From contig JASJZC010000006.1 of assembly GCA_037178855.1 (NCBI GenBank), forward strand, positions 248,001-312,000: a DNA stretch of 64,000 nt. The letters are read 5' to 3'. Below the pieces are notes generated by a model. That model saw only the letters and a list, made by a program, of their open reading frames with translations. It had not been told where the DNA came from and ran no database searches. The translations under genes and the position numbers were made by a program. Positions 1 to 12,885 of the stretch are shown piece by piece; position 1 is the first letter of the stretch; every line of letters begins with the position of its first letter. The DNA is from Oscheius sp. JU75. Lineage: Eukaryota; Nematoda; Chromadorea; Rhabditida; Rhabditidae.

Positions 1-1978
1 CTTCCTTCAGCTTTGCCTATTTCCAGGGTGACAGCTGTTTGTTTTGTTCTCTTTCTCGAAAAAATGTTAACCTAGGGCTCGTTGACCATTAAAAAAAGTC
101 CAAAATTCTGAATAGAATAGTACAGTCTCCGTTAATTCACGTCCCGCTAGACAGACACTCAGACCAGTTTCACTCAGCCTCTCGTGCGTTCGCCAACTCT
201 CTCTCCCTGTCTTGTTCTCCTTGTTCTTTATGTCTGTCTCGCGTTCTTGAAAGTTTAATTTACTGCAGAAAGTCACATGCTTGTACTAGATATACCCCCT
301 CCCCCTACGAGGCAAATCCTGTTTTAGATGACTGAAAATAGGCTCGGAGAAGTGTCCTTGTTCTACTTGGACACTTGTTTTTGAGCAAAAATACGTTATT
401 TTGTTCCTTATGTTATGTTTTTCTATTCAAAAGTGTCTACATGACTGGGTTCCTTTACACTTCTGGTTCTCCTAATTTCTCACGAGTATCACTAAAAAGT
501 TGTCGTAAAATCCTCCAAGCTGGATCATTAAAAGTTCCTTCTGGAACGATTTCCTGCTTACAAACCTGCGATTTTCACGAAATTTCTGCTCCTGAAATAG
601 GGTGAAATTGGTGAAAGGAGCTCCCATGATCTTATCTAGCACTTTCGTCAACCTCAATCATTCTCAAAGAGCTTCAAATTGCCGTGTTTGTCAGTTTTTT
701 TTGGCTGTTTTTGTTCTTGGCAAGCTCTCTGCGACTTTTTCTCGGTGTTTTCCATCCCAGAACCAAATTTCCGCGTCCTCCAAGTCAGTATTTGTCACCT
801 CGCCTATCGATCTGGTTTACCCGGTTCCCCTCACATGCACGCTCCCACCTAGCCCTTTTTCACTCCATATTATCGTGTAATTTGGCCTACAAAACCCTTC
901 GAAGTTCTTTGAATTGTTTTGCCCGCTTGCTTATCGTTCAGCTAAGCCAACTCTCGGCTCCATCATACCTCCTTTCCTCCGACGTGTAAACATGCAATTT
1001 GTTTCGTTCTCGACGCATGTTTTGTTCCCTTTCCGCAACGATTTTTTTTGTCGTCGTCTCAAAAGCTGTTTATTGTCCGGAGGTAAACATTGGGGGAGAA
1101 CTAAAAGTTATACGAATCATGGCAGGAGTGATTTTCTCTTTTCATTACCATTCCAATAAGATATTTTTTTTGCCAAGTTTGACGCTATTATCCAGGCGGA
1201 AATGTGTCAGTTTTTTTTTGTTCAAAATACTACAAGAAAATCTCACCTCGCCCAAGCTTACGTCCTTTGCTTACAGGAATATGCCTCATTTTCTCTTCAG
1301 CCATGAAAACTTCGATTTTATCCTATTTTATCATCTGTTTTGCCGAGTTTTAGCGTCTTTTACATAGCATTTTACAAGTCCCGCAACATTCTTAAAGCCT
1401 TTTTCTAGTCCAATCCCACCAAAGTTTACTTATTTTTATGACTTACCGAATGGCAGGGCGATTTTAGCGAATCTGGTCTGCTTTTTCTCATTTTTCATCC
1501 AGAAATAGATTCAGCGCAAATAAATGGGGAAAAACTTGGGGAATAGGTAAACTCGAACAGCTATTGGGAATAACGTTGTCTATAAGCATTTTCAAGATGT
1601 TCAGATCGAAATTGACCGTCGAACTCGGTAAATTAGATGCATTGGAGCGTCGGAAGCGTCAGAAGTTCCCCACGTAGGTACTCGGTTACCAAGGGACTCT
1701 CAAATTTTAAATAATGACGTTTGTGAAAAGGGCGTGTGGTATTTTATCAAAATTTTTAATTACTAATCGCAAACCTTTTATATTTCTTTGCGCTAGGCGT
1801 CACTTTCGTATTTCCGCAAACAAATAAAAAAATCAGATTTTACCTTAGTTTTACGGCAGTTTTGTTGAGTTTCTTCCTGATTGACATGACATATTATCTC
1901 GTAACTCTCTTGTTCCTCTTTCCCCTTCCAATCCCATCAAAAAGCCTCCTTTTCAGGGTCCCTATCGATCAACAGGGC
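1..1978. other. gene-less 5' flank of lin-23
   Basis: AT-rich sequence with many T-runs and no reading frame that looks like protein. A pyrimidine-rich tract ending in TTTCAG lies at about 1930-1957, 22 nt before the lin-23 ATG. It may be a trans-splice acceptor or the 3' end of a 5'UTR intron. Nothing else was recognised. Confidence 0.6.
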
Positions 1979-4900
1979 ATGGAGAGCAGCTCGAGCGGAG
2001 TGGTTGGAGATGTGACGAGCAGCGAGTACGCGCCGTCGAGCCCCTCGAGCCAGGAGAATACGGCCACGGGTAGTGACGCCGAGATGATGCAGATGGACTG
2101 TGCCGGTAGCGTGAAGACGACGGACCTGATGGCGGATTTGTCGATTCTGGACAACAATGAACGTGAGCTCAGCGACAAATATCTGAATGAGCACGGGAAA
2201 ATTGTTGGTGTAAGTAGTTTTTATGTTTTTTTAAACCTCTTATTCTTTTCCACGTGTTCATGCGATATGTTCCAGTTATTTCAATCGTGGTCTGAGGAGG
2301 AGCAGCTGGATTTCATGGAGCGCGTGCTGCAGCGCATGGGTCATTACCAGATCGGTCATGTCGACCGCTTCATCCGTCCAATGCTCCAACGTGATTTTAT
2401 CGCCAATCTTCCAGGTGAATCACTTTTTCCAAGCCCGAAATCAACAAAAATTAGCCCCGCTAGCCGAGAACATCTTGAAGCATCTGGACGCAAAGGCCCT
2501 AGCCAATTGCGAGGCTGTCAGCACGGGATGGAGACGTGCTCTCGCGGTGGGACAGATGTGGAGGAAACTGATTGAGCAAAATGTCAGAACGGATAACCTG
2601 TGGAGAGGGCTCAGCGAGAAGAGAAAATGGTAGGTTCTTTGTGATCGATATTTTGAATTGGCGCCAAAACTTTGGTAGTTTGAAGTAGAGAGTACTGATA
2701 CTTCTCACCGAGGAAATGTGATCAAAAACTCCCCAAAAATTTTGTTAGAAGAGGAAAATTTTGAGCAAGATCGGGGGGACGAGCCCGACTAGTTTGAATC
2801 TGCACTCAGAACTCTAACCGAATGAGCTATACATCAATAATCTCCAAAAAGTCTTTACGAAAATATTGATAAAAGGGAAACTTTGTCGAGGCTTGGAGAT
2901 CAAAGCCGACACGTTTTTCTTATAATTGGAACTAACCGTTTGCCTCATGCGGCAAAGTCCTCACTTGAATCTCGATAATCGCCTTCTAATATGGAGAAAC
3001 CTTCAAGAAGATACGTAACTTGTATAGCAGACCCTTCTATCAATTCCCCCCTACCCCCACATGCACTTTTTCTCGTCCGCCCTCGTTTTTATGCATGTTC
3101 GTATAGCCAGGCTGTTTTTTTTATTCCCAGACGGCCGAATGGGGTCTAATAGAAAACACGGGCAGCGAGAGGGAACGGAATGGGTATATTGGAATTGCGC
3201 TTGAATGAACCTAGCTGGATAGAAGATTCAAAAAAAAATCCGTGTTCGCATGAATGTGTTTTGAGAAGGGAAAGGTTAATAATAGAAAAGTAATAGGTTG
3301 ATAGTTTTACAAGAAACTTGGGTCCCAAATTCTGGTTTATCCCCCCGATTTTCCAGGAAAAAATTCGTTCTGATCGCCCGCGAGACGTCGGCCCAGCTGA
3401 TTTGCGAGCACCATGGCCGAAACTATCAGCAGCTCAAGTTCACGCCGGAGATGGTCATGCTTCAACACAAATTTTACAGGTTTTCCCTATTTTTTCCTAC
3501 AAAATACTCCAAATTACAGAGAGCTCTATCCGAAAGTGATAGCCGACATTCGCAAAATTGATCACAACTGGAAAAATGGACAGTACACTTTGAAGACGAT
3601 AAACTGTAATTCGCAGCAGAGCAAGGGCGTCTACTGTCTCCAGTACGACGACGAGAAGATTGTCAGCGGCCTGCGTGACAATACGATAAAAATTTGGGAC
3701 AGAAAGGATCTCAGCTGCTCCAAGATCCTCTCCGGACACACGGGTAGCGTTCTCTGTCTGCAATACGATAATCGGGTCATTATTTCGGGTATGTTCTATA
3801 TTTTTTAGCTTTAAAATAATGAAAAATCATACAGGTAGCTCTGACGCAACTGTACGCGTCTGGGATGTTAATACTGGCGAGTGTCTCAATACTCTTATTC
3901 ACCACTGCGAGGCCGTTCTACATCTGCGATTCAGCGACGGAGTCATGGTCACCTGGTAGGTTTTTACAATAAACCGTTTTGACGAGGATTATGCATAAAT
4001 AATGTAGCACACCGGGTTATTTGTGGGGACAGCTTCTGTTATTAGGGAAGCGGATTTCAATTCTAAACCAAGACTAAAAGGCTGCGAAGCTGCCATCGGC
4101 AGCTGGTTTTACATTAGTCTCCAGGTTAGAATCAATATTTCTAGACCAGATTGCGTCAATCAGATCACTTTCTTAAACTCGTTTCAGCTCAAAAGACCGC
4201 TCCATCGCCGTCTGGGATATGGTCAGCCCACGGGAGATCAACATACGACGAGTTCTCGTCGGACACAGGTAATATCGCTCCCATTATCTGGCCCTTACCA
4301 ACTTTTCATTTTTCAGAGCAGCTGTGAATGTGGTCGATTTCGACGAGAGGTACATTGTGAGTGCCAGCGGCGACAGAACCATCAAGGTCTGGTCGGCCGA
4401 CAACCTCGAATTCGTTCGCACCTTGTCCGGCCACAAGCGAGGCATAGCCTGCCTTCAGTATCGCGGCCGGCTCGTCGTCTCCGGTTCCAGTGATAACACC
4501 ATTAGGTACGTTTCTTTAAATTTCTAATACTGAAAAAAGCTGAGCTGAGTAAGAATATGAAATCGGATCCTTCCCGGTTCCCAAACAGTGTTACCGCCCT
4601 TTAAAGCGAGGATACCGCTTGCGCAATATCTAAACTCATATTTTCTGCAAAAATTCGGCGAGCTCAGTCGGTTAGCGCTCCGACTACAAATTAAAAACGA
4701 GTCGAGCTCGATTCCCGCATGGGTTCGACGTTTTTGTCCTGGTGTTGATTGAAATCTCAAAAACACTTTTATAAGATTTTCTTTTTGCATCGGTAGTTGG
4801 TTGAAAAACCCACAATTTTCCTTTTCGGCGGACTTTAAGATTTGCGCGTTGAATTTAAACCAGGGAACAAACTTTTTCAAAAAGCTCTTTGAGAAGAAAA

Positions 4901-7216
4901 AAGCATGGAGAAGGGTCTCGAGGTGAGAAGTTAGTCTGTTCGCGAGAAAAGTTGACCCAAAGGATCAACGTATAACCGTGTTTCATAGAAAAAGAGACCC
5001 GTGTTCCAGAGGTGATTATCTTCTCGTTGTTCAACCGCGCGAGCACGCAAAATAAACAGGGCAAGAGACAGGATTTGGAGACTCTGAAAACGAGAGATTG
5101 AGGGAGAATAATATCGTACTTTTCCAGACTGTGGGACATCATTTCCGGCGTCTGTCTGCGTATCCTCGAAGGCCACGAGGAGCTCGTCCGCTGCATTCGA
5201 TTCGACGACAAGCGCATCGTTTCCGGGGCTTATGACGGCAAGATCAAGGTCTGGGACCTTCAGGCAGCACTCGATATGAGGACGCCGCCCGGAGCTCTCT
5301 GTCTCAGCTCTCTTCATGTGAGTTTGTGTCTTTTTTTGCGTACTGTCGATCTCCTGCTTGAATTAAGGGCGCAAAAAACATAAAACAGTAATTCTGAGAC
5401 AACAAAGTGTGCAAAAATCCTTCCAAAAGTTTTTCCCGTGGTTTCGTGAAGAGCGAAAAACGATTCTGCCAACCAGGGTATCGAATATAATTGGCCAACC
5501 AAGCCGAAGACGCACAACTGGCACGTCGTTTTTCTCGAAATTGGCTCGTACCATACTTGGCGTCATTTTGGTCAGGCCTGACTCCAAAGAGCCTCCAGCA
5601 AAAATGACGCTAATTCGACTAAATTTTGAGAAAACTAACTTGGCTTTTTCAACGTTTTTCTTGCACATTTTTCTCCTGAATTTTTTAACGTAAAGTATAC
5701 GGAAATTGGTAAATATTCAAAAATTTGGAAATTTCTCTTCGCGCGCAAACACAAGGCGACGAGCATTCAAATTCAGGTACCGCTCTTCGTTGGAAACAGG
5801 CTATAACCGAGTGAGAGGACAAGGCGCTGCGTTTTGAAAAACAGATGAGCTTAGCATATATGTGAATCCTGAAATTGCACATATGGTATATAGTAGTTCT
5901 AATTGGAATACAGTAATCTGCTGATCTTTAGGTAAAAAAGTTGTTCGTCGTCGAAAATCCGGTTAAAGCATATTTTCAAAGTCTGCTAAAAATAATTTGG
6001 TGTTTTATCGCGTATTTTACTTTCTAGTCTGTTGGGAAACTGGACCACACGCAAACTCTACACGCGTGGAACGTTCTCAAATAAAGCGTCCCTGCGAACT
6101 AGACTTTTCCTTTTCGCCCTCGGGGCGAACGGAGAGAGAATGACGGCGCGCCGCGCACTTACACTGTATAGGCGTAATGCTTTCACTCTCTCAATCCCCG
6201 TGGGTGTTCGAAAGTCGAGGGACCAAAAAATAGTGACAAGAAATTATTGGAATGAGTTTCAGAGGCACACAGGCCGAGTCTTCCGCCTGCAGTTTGACGA
6301 CTTCCAAATCGTAAGCTCGTCCCATGACGACACAATCCTCATCTGGGACTTCCTCGACGCGGATGGGGAGCAGACCCAGCAGCACGAGCAACGCGGCTTG
6401 CCCATCAACGACCAGATTGCCAACAGAGTCGCGCAGCTGCAGCAAGGACTTCAGCAACAGGTTAGGGCTCTTTTTTTTTGACTCTTTTCTATTGTGAACT
6501 GTTTCGAAACCAACTTCGCGCTTTCAAAACGAAACAAATAATAAGCCGAACCGAATCATTTGTTAACCAGACGAGAAAGGGAGCAACAGCAACTCTGACT
6601 AAACTAACTGAACTTCCAAAACTCACAGTAAGGTATAACATGTCCTACTTTCTGTGGCATGATTTCTAGTAATTAGAAGTGCGAAACCGCTAGCTAACAG
6701 GTTACCAATGAATTTTTAATAACGCTAATTCTGGTCTACAAACCCATACGTGTACAAGGGAAAAAAAAATGATGGTGCCCAAAGTCGTGAGACTACGAAG
6801 TTCTCTGACCCGAGGCGTCTGTTTCAGTACTACCAAACTTTGTTTGCCATCTAGTTGATTTAATAATTAATTATGTTTTGGTTTTTTTTAGTCCCGAACA
6901 GCTCCACAAACATGTCTACAAATTTTATCCATTCTGTAACCGCTTGTCATGCTAGAAATACTGAGCTAGCCAATACTTTTTGGGACTCTCATAAATAGTT
7001 CCGAACTGATATAGTGAGAAAGATGTCTATTCATAAAATTCTCTTGTACAATTCCCTGCTTTTCAGCTAGTCCCTCCAGCCGCCCTGGACCCGATCGCCG
7101 CAGTCGAAATGGATTCTTCAGAAGAAGACGACGGAGCTATTCCGGGCCCGGCCAATGGACCTGCTCGTCGTTTGATGGCTCCGCCTCCCGGCAGTCCCGA
7201 GCCCGCTGACATCTAG
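1979..7216 (+). CDS. lin-23: LIN-23 / beta-TrCP F-box-WD40 protein
   Basis: Substrate-recognition subunit of an SCF E3 ubiquitin ligase. Spliced model of 11 exons: 1979-2209, 2276-2414, 2455-2629, 3357-3479, 3520-3788, 3835-3955, 4188-4268, 4317-4505, 5128-5317, 6263-6460, 7067-7216 (621 aa; C. elegans LIN-23 is somewhat longer). The order is an acidic Ser-rich N-terminus, a dimerisation-like segment ([20 protein letters not shown]), an F-box ([20 protein letters not shown]), then seven WD40 repeats with near-invariant signatures such as [20 protein letters not shown] and [20 protein letters not shown]. The C-terminal tail is Gln- then Pro-rich and ends EPADI. All exon phases agree. In worms and flies this family restrains cell division by targeting phosphodegron proteins (established). 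The ATG at 1979 follows a TTTCAG acceptor. Introns at 2630-3356, 4506-5127, 5318-6262 and 6461-7066 are long for this window and hold repeat relics. Confidence 0.95.
2765..2840 (-). repeat. tRNA-like relic in lin-23 intron 3
   Basis: On the minus strand an A-box-like TAGCTCATTCGGTTAGAG is followed at short distance by a B-box-like GATTCAAAC. The cloverleaf cannot be completed. Probably a tRNA-derived repeat. Confidence 0.35.
4645..4735 (+). repeat. tRNA-like relic in lin-23 intron 8
   Basis: Contains an A-box-like GAGCTCAGTCGGTTAGCGC and a B-box-like CTCGATTCCC, but the acceptor stem does not pair and the anticodon arm is irregular. Read as a tRNA-derived SINE or pseudogene, not a working tRNA. 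Confidence 0.4.
5515..5640 (+). repeat. dispersed repeat, copy 1 (related to 11610-11700)
   Basis: Shares CGTTTTTCTCGAAA, then ACTTGGCGT and an ATTTT run, at matching spacing with 11628-11690. It lies in lin-23 intron 9. The element is degenerate and its ends are not clear. Confidence 0.4.
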
Positions 7217-9264
7217 GGCCACCGTCGTCCCTAGAAACCCATCCCCACTTTCGTGTCATTCCCACAGTGTATTTACCGCCCTTCTAGTCATTTTTGCACC
7301 TCTTCACACGACGCAGCCCTACGACATTTTTCAGTCGTCCCCCCGCGAATCTGTCAAAAAACGCTCATACACCGGTCCTTGTAATCAAAAAAAGCCAGCC
7401 AAAATTCTGTCTTTTTCCTTTGGCAGCCTGTATCTATCTCCACAAGACTCGAGAGACCCACCAAAATATTCATCTCTCGGCTACTTGCTTCCCTCCTGTT
7501 TTTCCCCTTATTTTTTTCCCAGTCGATTACAATTTTTACGGTACCTCCTCCTCCTCTGAGTCTCTCCAGTTTTGTGTTTTGTTCAATGCGCCCCTATTTT
7601 TCTTCCCTCACCCCTCCAAAGCAACATTGAAATTGCTGGTTCATGTTCATTCTTCTTCGCTCCTTTCAGTAAATGTTGATTCTCGTCTTTTTTTTTGCTT
7701 GAAAATCGTGTTTTTAGAAGCTGTTTTCATAGCAGGGAGATTCTATCTTTTCTTCTTTAACCTGCATGATGTGTGGGTACCTGAAAAAAAAAACCCTACG
7801 ATTTTTAGACGTTTGTGTCTGCTAAATGGTCTGTAGAAGCGAAAAACTTTGAAGGATTTTCCAATACTTCTTGATAGGGAACTTGATATCGATCTGTGAA
7901 ACTTGCAAAACGCACGAAATTTGGAGAAGGATTGCTCAAAAACTGGATTTGCACAGCTGTAGAAGCCTTTTGATGGATCTTACCCATTTTCCGCACCAAA
8001 AGTGAATCGTTCATGTCAATCTGCACGAGTCTTTGGGCATGATTTTGAGGCATGGCCCCTGGTCTAATTTTGCTTTTTGTGTGCCCAGGTCATTACAACT
8101 AAAAATTTGGAAAACAAAGACGGCCCAAAAATGTGTTTTGGTGCTGAAATCTGCAATTTCTAACCGTGGTTTGCCTGCTTGTCCGCTGCATTCGATACGA
8201 CGACAAGCACATCGTTTCCGGGGCTTACGACTTGTGGTTTGAATACGTGTGGAGTTGGACGTTTTCGATGCTATAAATAAGTTCTTCTTTTTTTTGATGT
8301 CACAAAACGCTCGAAATTCGAAGAAACTGCTCGAAAACTAGATTTGGTGGACTGTGGACCTACAATTTGGGAGAAGGATTGCTCAAAAACTGAAATTCGT
8401 GAGTTGTGAGCACTTCTAGATGGACTCACTTTCTACTCCAAAAGAGTCCTTCAAGACAATTTTGGGCTTGATTTTTGTCAATCTTGCTTGAAGAGATCGG
8501 AAATCTTTGACTCTAAGTATTGTTTTCTTTTTTGTGTCTAGGTCATTGAAACACCCGAAGTTTAGAGACTGCTCAAAAATCGCAACAAGCCGTTTTCCAC
8601 GTGTAAATTAGCTGTGCAAACTGTAGAATGACTCAGCAAAATATCTCTTGCCTATTTACCCCGAAAAATATGTCTTAGTTTCGAAATTCCTCAACTTTTG
8701 GGCATATTTTCAGCCATCAGTGCTGTAGAAACATTATAGATTAAGAATTGTGTTATTGCGTGGTTTTATAGAGTTTCTGGAAGCCGAAAAATTGTGCTAT
8801 AAATTCGGAAAAGACTTCGGCAATCTGCTGTTTGCCTTCTAACACGGCATTCACTAGTCCTACTTGGCCCAAATTTTTTTTCGTAACCTCTTTTGGTCAA
8901 AAGGGTCACCCTTGAAATTTTTCGATCTTCTTTTGCGTCGAAAGGGTCCCGTCCAGGAAGGCCCACTGGCCTGCCTGATTCTGACACAGCTGCGCAAAAA
9001 GTTTAGAATCCAAGAATTAAACACTCAAGACAAGTTCTAGGTATTTGTCTCCTAAAACTCGTTTCATTTCGAAACGCATGAGATAACAGGCCCCGTATTT
9101 GCTCGTCCCCTTGTATAGGAATCCTTAATAGCACATTCGTGACTGTCTCCTAGCTGCCAGGTCTGTTATTTAATCTGGCCACTTTTACCGCTCTCTAGTT
9201 CGATTTTACCCCGAATTAGTTAATTTTTCTATTTTAGGATCACGCTATATTCTCCCCCAGCAAC
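7217..9264. other. gene-less interval after lin-23
   Basis: The first ~500 nt are pyrimidine-rich and are probably lin-23 3'UTR. The remainder is AT-rich with loosely repeated phrases (for example GAGAAGGATTGCTCAAAAACTG at about 7923 and 8370). It also holds a fragment of a lin-23 exon at 8178-8231. No other gene is supported. Confidence 0.5.
8178..8231 (+). pseudogene. 54-bp fragment of lin-23 exon 9 (WD40)
   Basis: Matches 5183-5236 of the lin-23 coding sequence at 50 of 54 positions by eye. In the same frame it would read LVRCIRYDDKHIVSGAYD. Two of the four changes alter residues (F to Y, R to H). No splice sites or flanking exon sequence accompany it, so it is an ectopic duplicated scrap rather than an exon. 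Confidence 0.75.
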
Positions 9265-12200
9265 ATGGGACGATCCAAAATCGGAGTACGTTCTTTTCTC
9301 TATTTTTTTAACTAATACATTAGGAAAAGTGGCTGGAATAGAAAGAAAAACCTGTTCGTGAGGTCACTATGGTAGAATTCCACAATGGCTCCCCCGCCCC
9401 ACCGCGATAGACGCAAACCTTTTTCTCTCTCTCTCTCCCCTCTCCATGCCGCTTTCATTATCCAAGATAGCATGATTCATTTGCTCGGCTATGACCAGCT
9501 TGTACGATGCAGAAACCCTGACCCTTCCTATTGCTCTGGAAACGACAATAGTTGGACTTGTTTTGGTTAGATAATTTCTTTCTTGTATCTTTTTGAGGGA
9601 TTTTAGCGTTAAGACCACCTGATTTTACGTAGTTTGACCTTCTGGACGGCATTTATTGATTGCTGCAGGCTTTAGCCTTGTGTCATTTCATTCAGGAATA
9701 TTTGGAAAAGTAGTATAGCTTGGGAGAGAGGGGCATTAATTTGGGGGACCTTTATAAAAATCCAAAAAATGTTCGAAATACTCAGGGGTCGCGCAAATTG
9801 CAAAAAAGGGGTGTAAGGGGACTCATCGAAATAATTCAAAAAATTCCGGGCAGCCTCTCGTCGCGCTGCCTATAAGCTGACTCGTGTGAGAAGAACGCGT
9901 CTGGCTCAACGAAGAGCAGCAGCTGATCAGCAGAACCAGGCCCAGCAGCTTCTCAACGCGGTAAATCTACGAGCTGCCGCCATCCAGGCCTCCCAGCAGG
10001 CCCAGCACCCGCAGCAGATGGTACCGCATCAACCTCCCTCGGCACAAGCAGCACACTCCGGTCCGACGCAGACCCTCTCCAACTTTGTCTACTACAAAAA
10101 GGATGGGTGCACTGTCAATGTCGACATCAGAATGGTTCGTTTAAAACAAATAGCCCGGGTTCGATTTCCCAATTGGTAAATCCTCTTTTACAATTTAGGT
10201 ACACCTCAGAGGAGATTCGACATCATTAGTTTGTTCAAAGTCATCATTTTTCTATTTGCGTTTCCCGCGCATATATCTAGTTTGCGCGCTAAATTCCAAA
10301 AAAAAAAAGGAGAGAAAGCTGAAAAAGGCTTGTCCCAAATGTGCAGCGCATCTCGCCTTTTCCGCCGCTGCCAAAACCGCGACGCAGCACAAGTCACAGA
10401 ATAGACACGCCTAGCTCAAATTGGATAGGATCGACTAAAAAATTGACCAGCCGTATTTAGGGCTCGGTGCTGACGGAACACTGCGACGCCATCGCCTTTA
10501 CCGTCAACGAATCGCTTTCTCTCCATACTCCTCTTCCCAAGAAGGTCGTCGCAAAGGCCGGCCCGGGCATCAAAAAAGATCTTGCCATCCTGAAAAAGTC
10601 CCACCACTTTACGAGCGGCGAAGTCGCTGCCATTAATCTCACCTCAGCGAATGTAAGTCCATTTTAACATGTTTTTTTTCAATATTAAGTTCTAGACGAA
10701 TGGCTGGAAGGCGATCATGTTAGTGGTGAGCCCGTTCGAGCCAACTCTGACTAACGCCTACACCAATATCCTGAGGGAGACGACCGATCGAGGTCTGGAA
10801 AGTGTCGCGATCATCGGGCTCGGATGTGGACAGCTCGGAATCTCTGCCAAGACGTCGGCCACATCGTTGATGGAAGCCCTGACGACTTTCGACGGCGAGT
10901 CTCTCAAGGTAGGAATCTGTTATGGTTTCTCATCTATACCCAGGTCAGGCTCCCTAACAACAAAAACCCAGACCGAGACGCTTATAAGCTATAATTATAA
11001 GCGCCAACATAGTTTTACCACAGCCCTTTTCAGTCGGTGGCCATTCTCGACATACAGCTCCCCGTCATCGAGGGCTTCATCAGTCGCCTTCGTGACATTG
11101 TCCGGGAGCATTCGTACAAGACTGAAGACCGCGAGAAGCTCGTCTTCGTCAGCGGCGATGTACTTCTCGAGTACGAGGCCCGTCGTCTTACCAAAACTGT
11201 CAGCCAGGAGGCGATTTCCGAAGATGACTGTGTCGTTTGTCTCTGTCCGCTCCGGGACGAGCAGGAGCAGAGCGAAGTCATTGCTCTGAAATGCGTTCAT
11301 CAGTTCCATTTCGACTGTTTCAAAGTGAGATTTTTTATCAGAAAAAACAGCTCTTCGAGACGAATCTTTAACACTTTTGAAGAGTTGATATACTTGTTCC
11401 TGCGCAAAGTTATGACGCTTTCAAACTGGAGCGCACTTGTAGCGCAGTGGTAAAGTTCTCGCTTGGGAAAAGCACCAAGAAATAGAGGGTTCGGAATCCT
11501 GATATGGAAAAGTGTCCATTATATACGGTTTTGCTCAACAACCGCGTTTCCGAGCATTTCCGCCTGCATGTGGCCTATTGTAAACTATACGTGAGCACTC
11601 ATCTCGATGGCGCAAATGTGGTGCAGCGTTTTTCTCGAAAATCAACTCATACACGCTTGGCGTTATTTTTGCCCAAGATAGACATTTAATCAAGGAGCCC
11701 CAGATATAACGTTTTATTAATTACATTTTGTAGAGTTTTTCGAGCTAAGCAAGCATATATAATAATTTTTATAGGTACCGGGCCCCTAAATAAAATTAGA
11801 TACCTTCAAAATCGTAGTGAAACCGGTTAGTGTGCTGGTACGGCGCCACTCTCGTACCAGACGATCCGGGTTCGATCCCCGTGGCTGACGAACTTTTTCG
11901 ATAGCTATTTTGAGAATAAAAGGGTGCGGATAAGTTGCTTAACTTAAAAATCGACGATAGTCAATCTAATTTGAATCTTCAGGGCTATCTAAACGGCTGT
12001 CAGACGCGCAAATGTTGCCCGGTCTGTCGCAAGTACTTCTCGGTGCCCTGCGGAAACCAGCCTCATGGATCCACGATGAGCGTGAGCAGACTGAAGAACT
12101 TGCGACTAGAGGGTCATGAGAGCTCGAGACACTCGATCTGCATAGACTACAACATCCCCGGCGGCGTGCAGGACGAGAGCCATCTGCGTCCCGGCGTCCC

Positions 12201-12885
12201 GTTCCGCGGGACTCGTCGTGTTGCCTTCCTGCCGGACAGCGAGGAGGGCAGGATGATTCTGCGTCTGCTGAAGAAGGCCTTCGAGTGTCGTCTCATCTTC
12301 ACCGTCGGAGATTCCGTGACCACCGGGGCCAAGAACGTCGTCACGTGGAACAGCATTCATCATAAGACCAGTCCGGACGGTGGACCTCAAAGGTTGGTTT
12401 TTTAACGTATTCTCTGTAGTTTAAGACGTAGTCTCCTGTAACGTTTTGAGAAGTAGGACCTAGAGGTGTTCCGATGATCCAAATCGGCTCATATTTGCAA
12501 GGATTACTGTTTAGGGGTTTAGCTTCTAACCGTCTTTAATCGACTCAGCGTAAAATCTACACTAGGAAAGCATATTCAGGCGTAAAAATTGTCGAAAAAT
12601 AAAGAGAAAAATCTGAAGTCACCGAACCTTGAAAACTCAAAATCAACTTCTAGGTCTAAAAACACTTGGGATATTCTAAACTACTCTTAGAAAGCTTATT
12701 CATCTGATATAGAGAAATGTATACGGACTTCAAAATGCTTCAATATAATCCCCTTTCTTTGCAGATTCGGCTACCCCGACGACACCTATCTTGTCCGCGT
12801 ACGGGCAGAGCTCGAAGAGGCCGGCATCACGGAAGATCTGCTATCGGACGAGGATGTCGAGCTCAACATCCCCGACATTTTCTAG
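9265..12885 (+). CDS. macrodomain-RING-Deltex (DTC) E3 ubiquitin ligase
   Basis: Deltex-family RING ligase with an N-terminal macrodomain. Confident exons: 9854-10134, 10461-10652, 10696-10908, 11034-11324, 11983-12392, 12765-12885 (about 503 codons). The order is a basic Arg/Ala and Gln-rich N-terminus, a macrodomain (about 10090-11100; AIAFTVNESL, KAGPGIKKDL, VAIIGLGCGQLG), a RING (CVVC, CVHQFH, CCPVCR) and a Deltex C-terminal domain with its hallmarks GNQPHGSTMS, YNIPGGVQ, RLIFTVGDS, SIHHKT and FGYPDDTYL. Deltex proteins ubiquitinate Notch-pathway and ADP-ribosylated targets, and macrodomains bind ADP-ribose (family knowledge). The 5' end is unresolved. The ATG at 9265 opens MGRSKIG then a GT donor in phase 0, but the exon at 9854 needs phase 1, so a small exon is missing or the true start differs. 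The 11325-11982 intron holds tRNA-like relics. Confidence 0.85.
11432..11505 (+). repeat. tRNA-like relic in Deltex intron
   Basis: TAGCGCAGTGGTAAAG (A-box-like) and GGTTCGGAATCC (B-box-like) lie about 45 nt apart with a CTTGG/CCAAG stem between. The acceptor and T stems do not pair, so it is a pseudo-tRNA or SINE head. Confidence 0.45.
11610..11700 (+). repeat. dispersed repeat, copy 2 (related to 5515-5640)
   Basis: Shares CGTTTTTCTCGAAAAT and CTTGGCGTTATTTTT at matching spacing with the copy in lin-23 intron 9. Degenerate. Confidence 0.4.
11818..11895 (+). repeat. tRNA-like relic in Deltex intron
   Basis: A good T-arm-like segment (CGGGTTCGATCCCCG) follows an 8-bp CTGGTACG/CGTACCAG stem with an oversized loop. 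The acceptor stem is absent. Read as tRNA-derived. Confidence 0.4.

Noticed and set aside
375-1367. Phe/Ser-rich open frames upstream of lin-23
   Set aside because: They result from T- and TC-rich sequence; no start context, splice sites or domain character.
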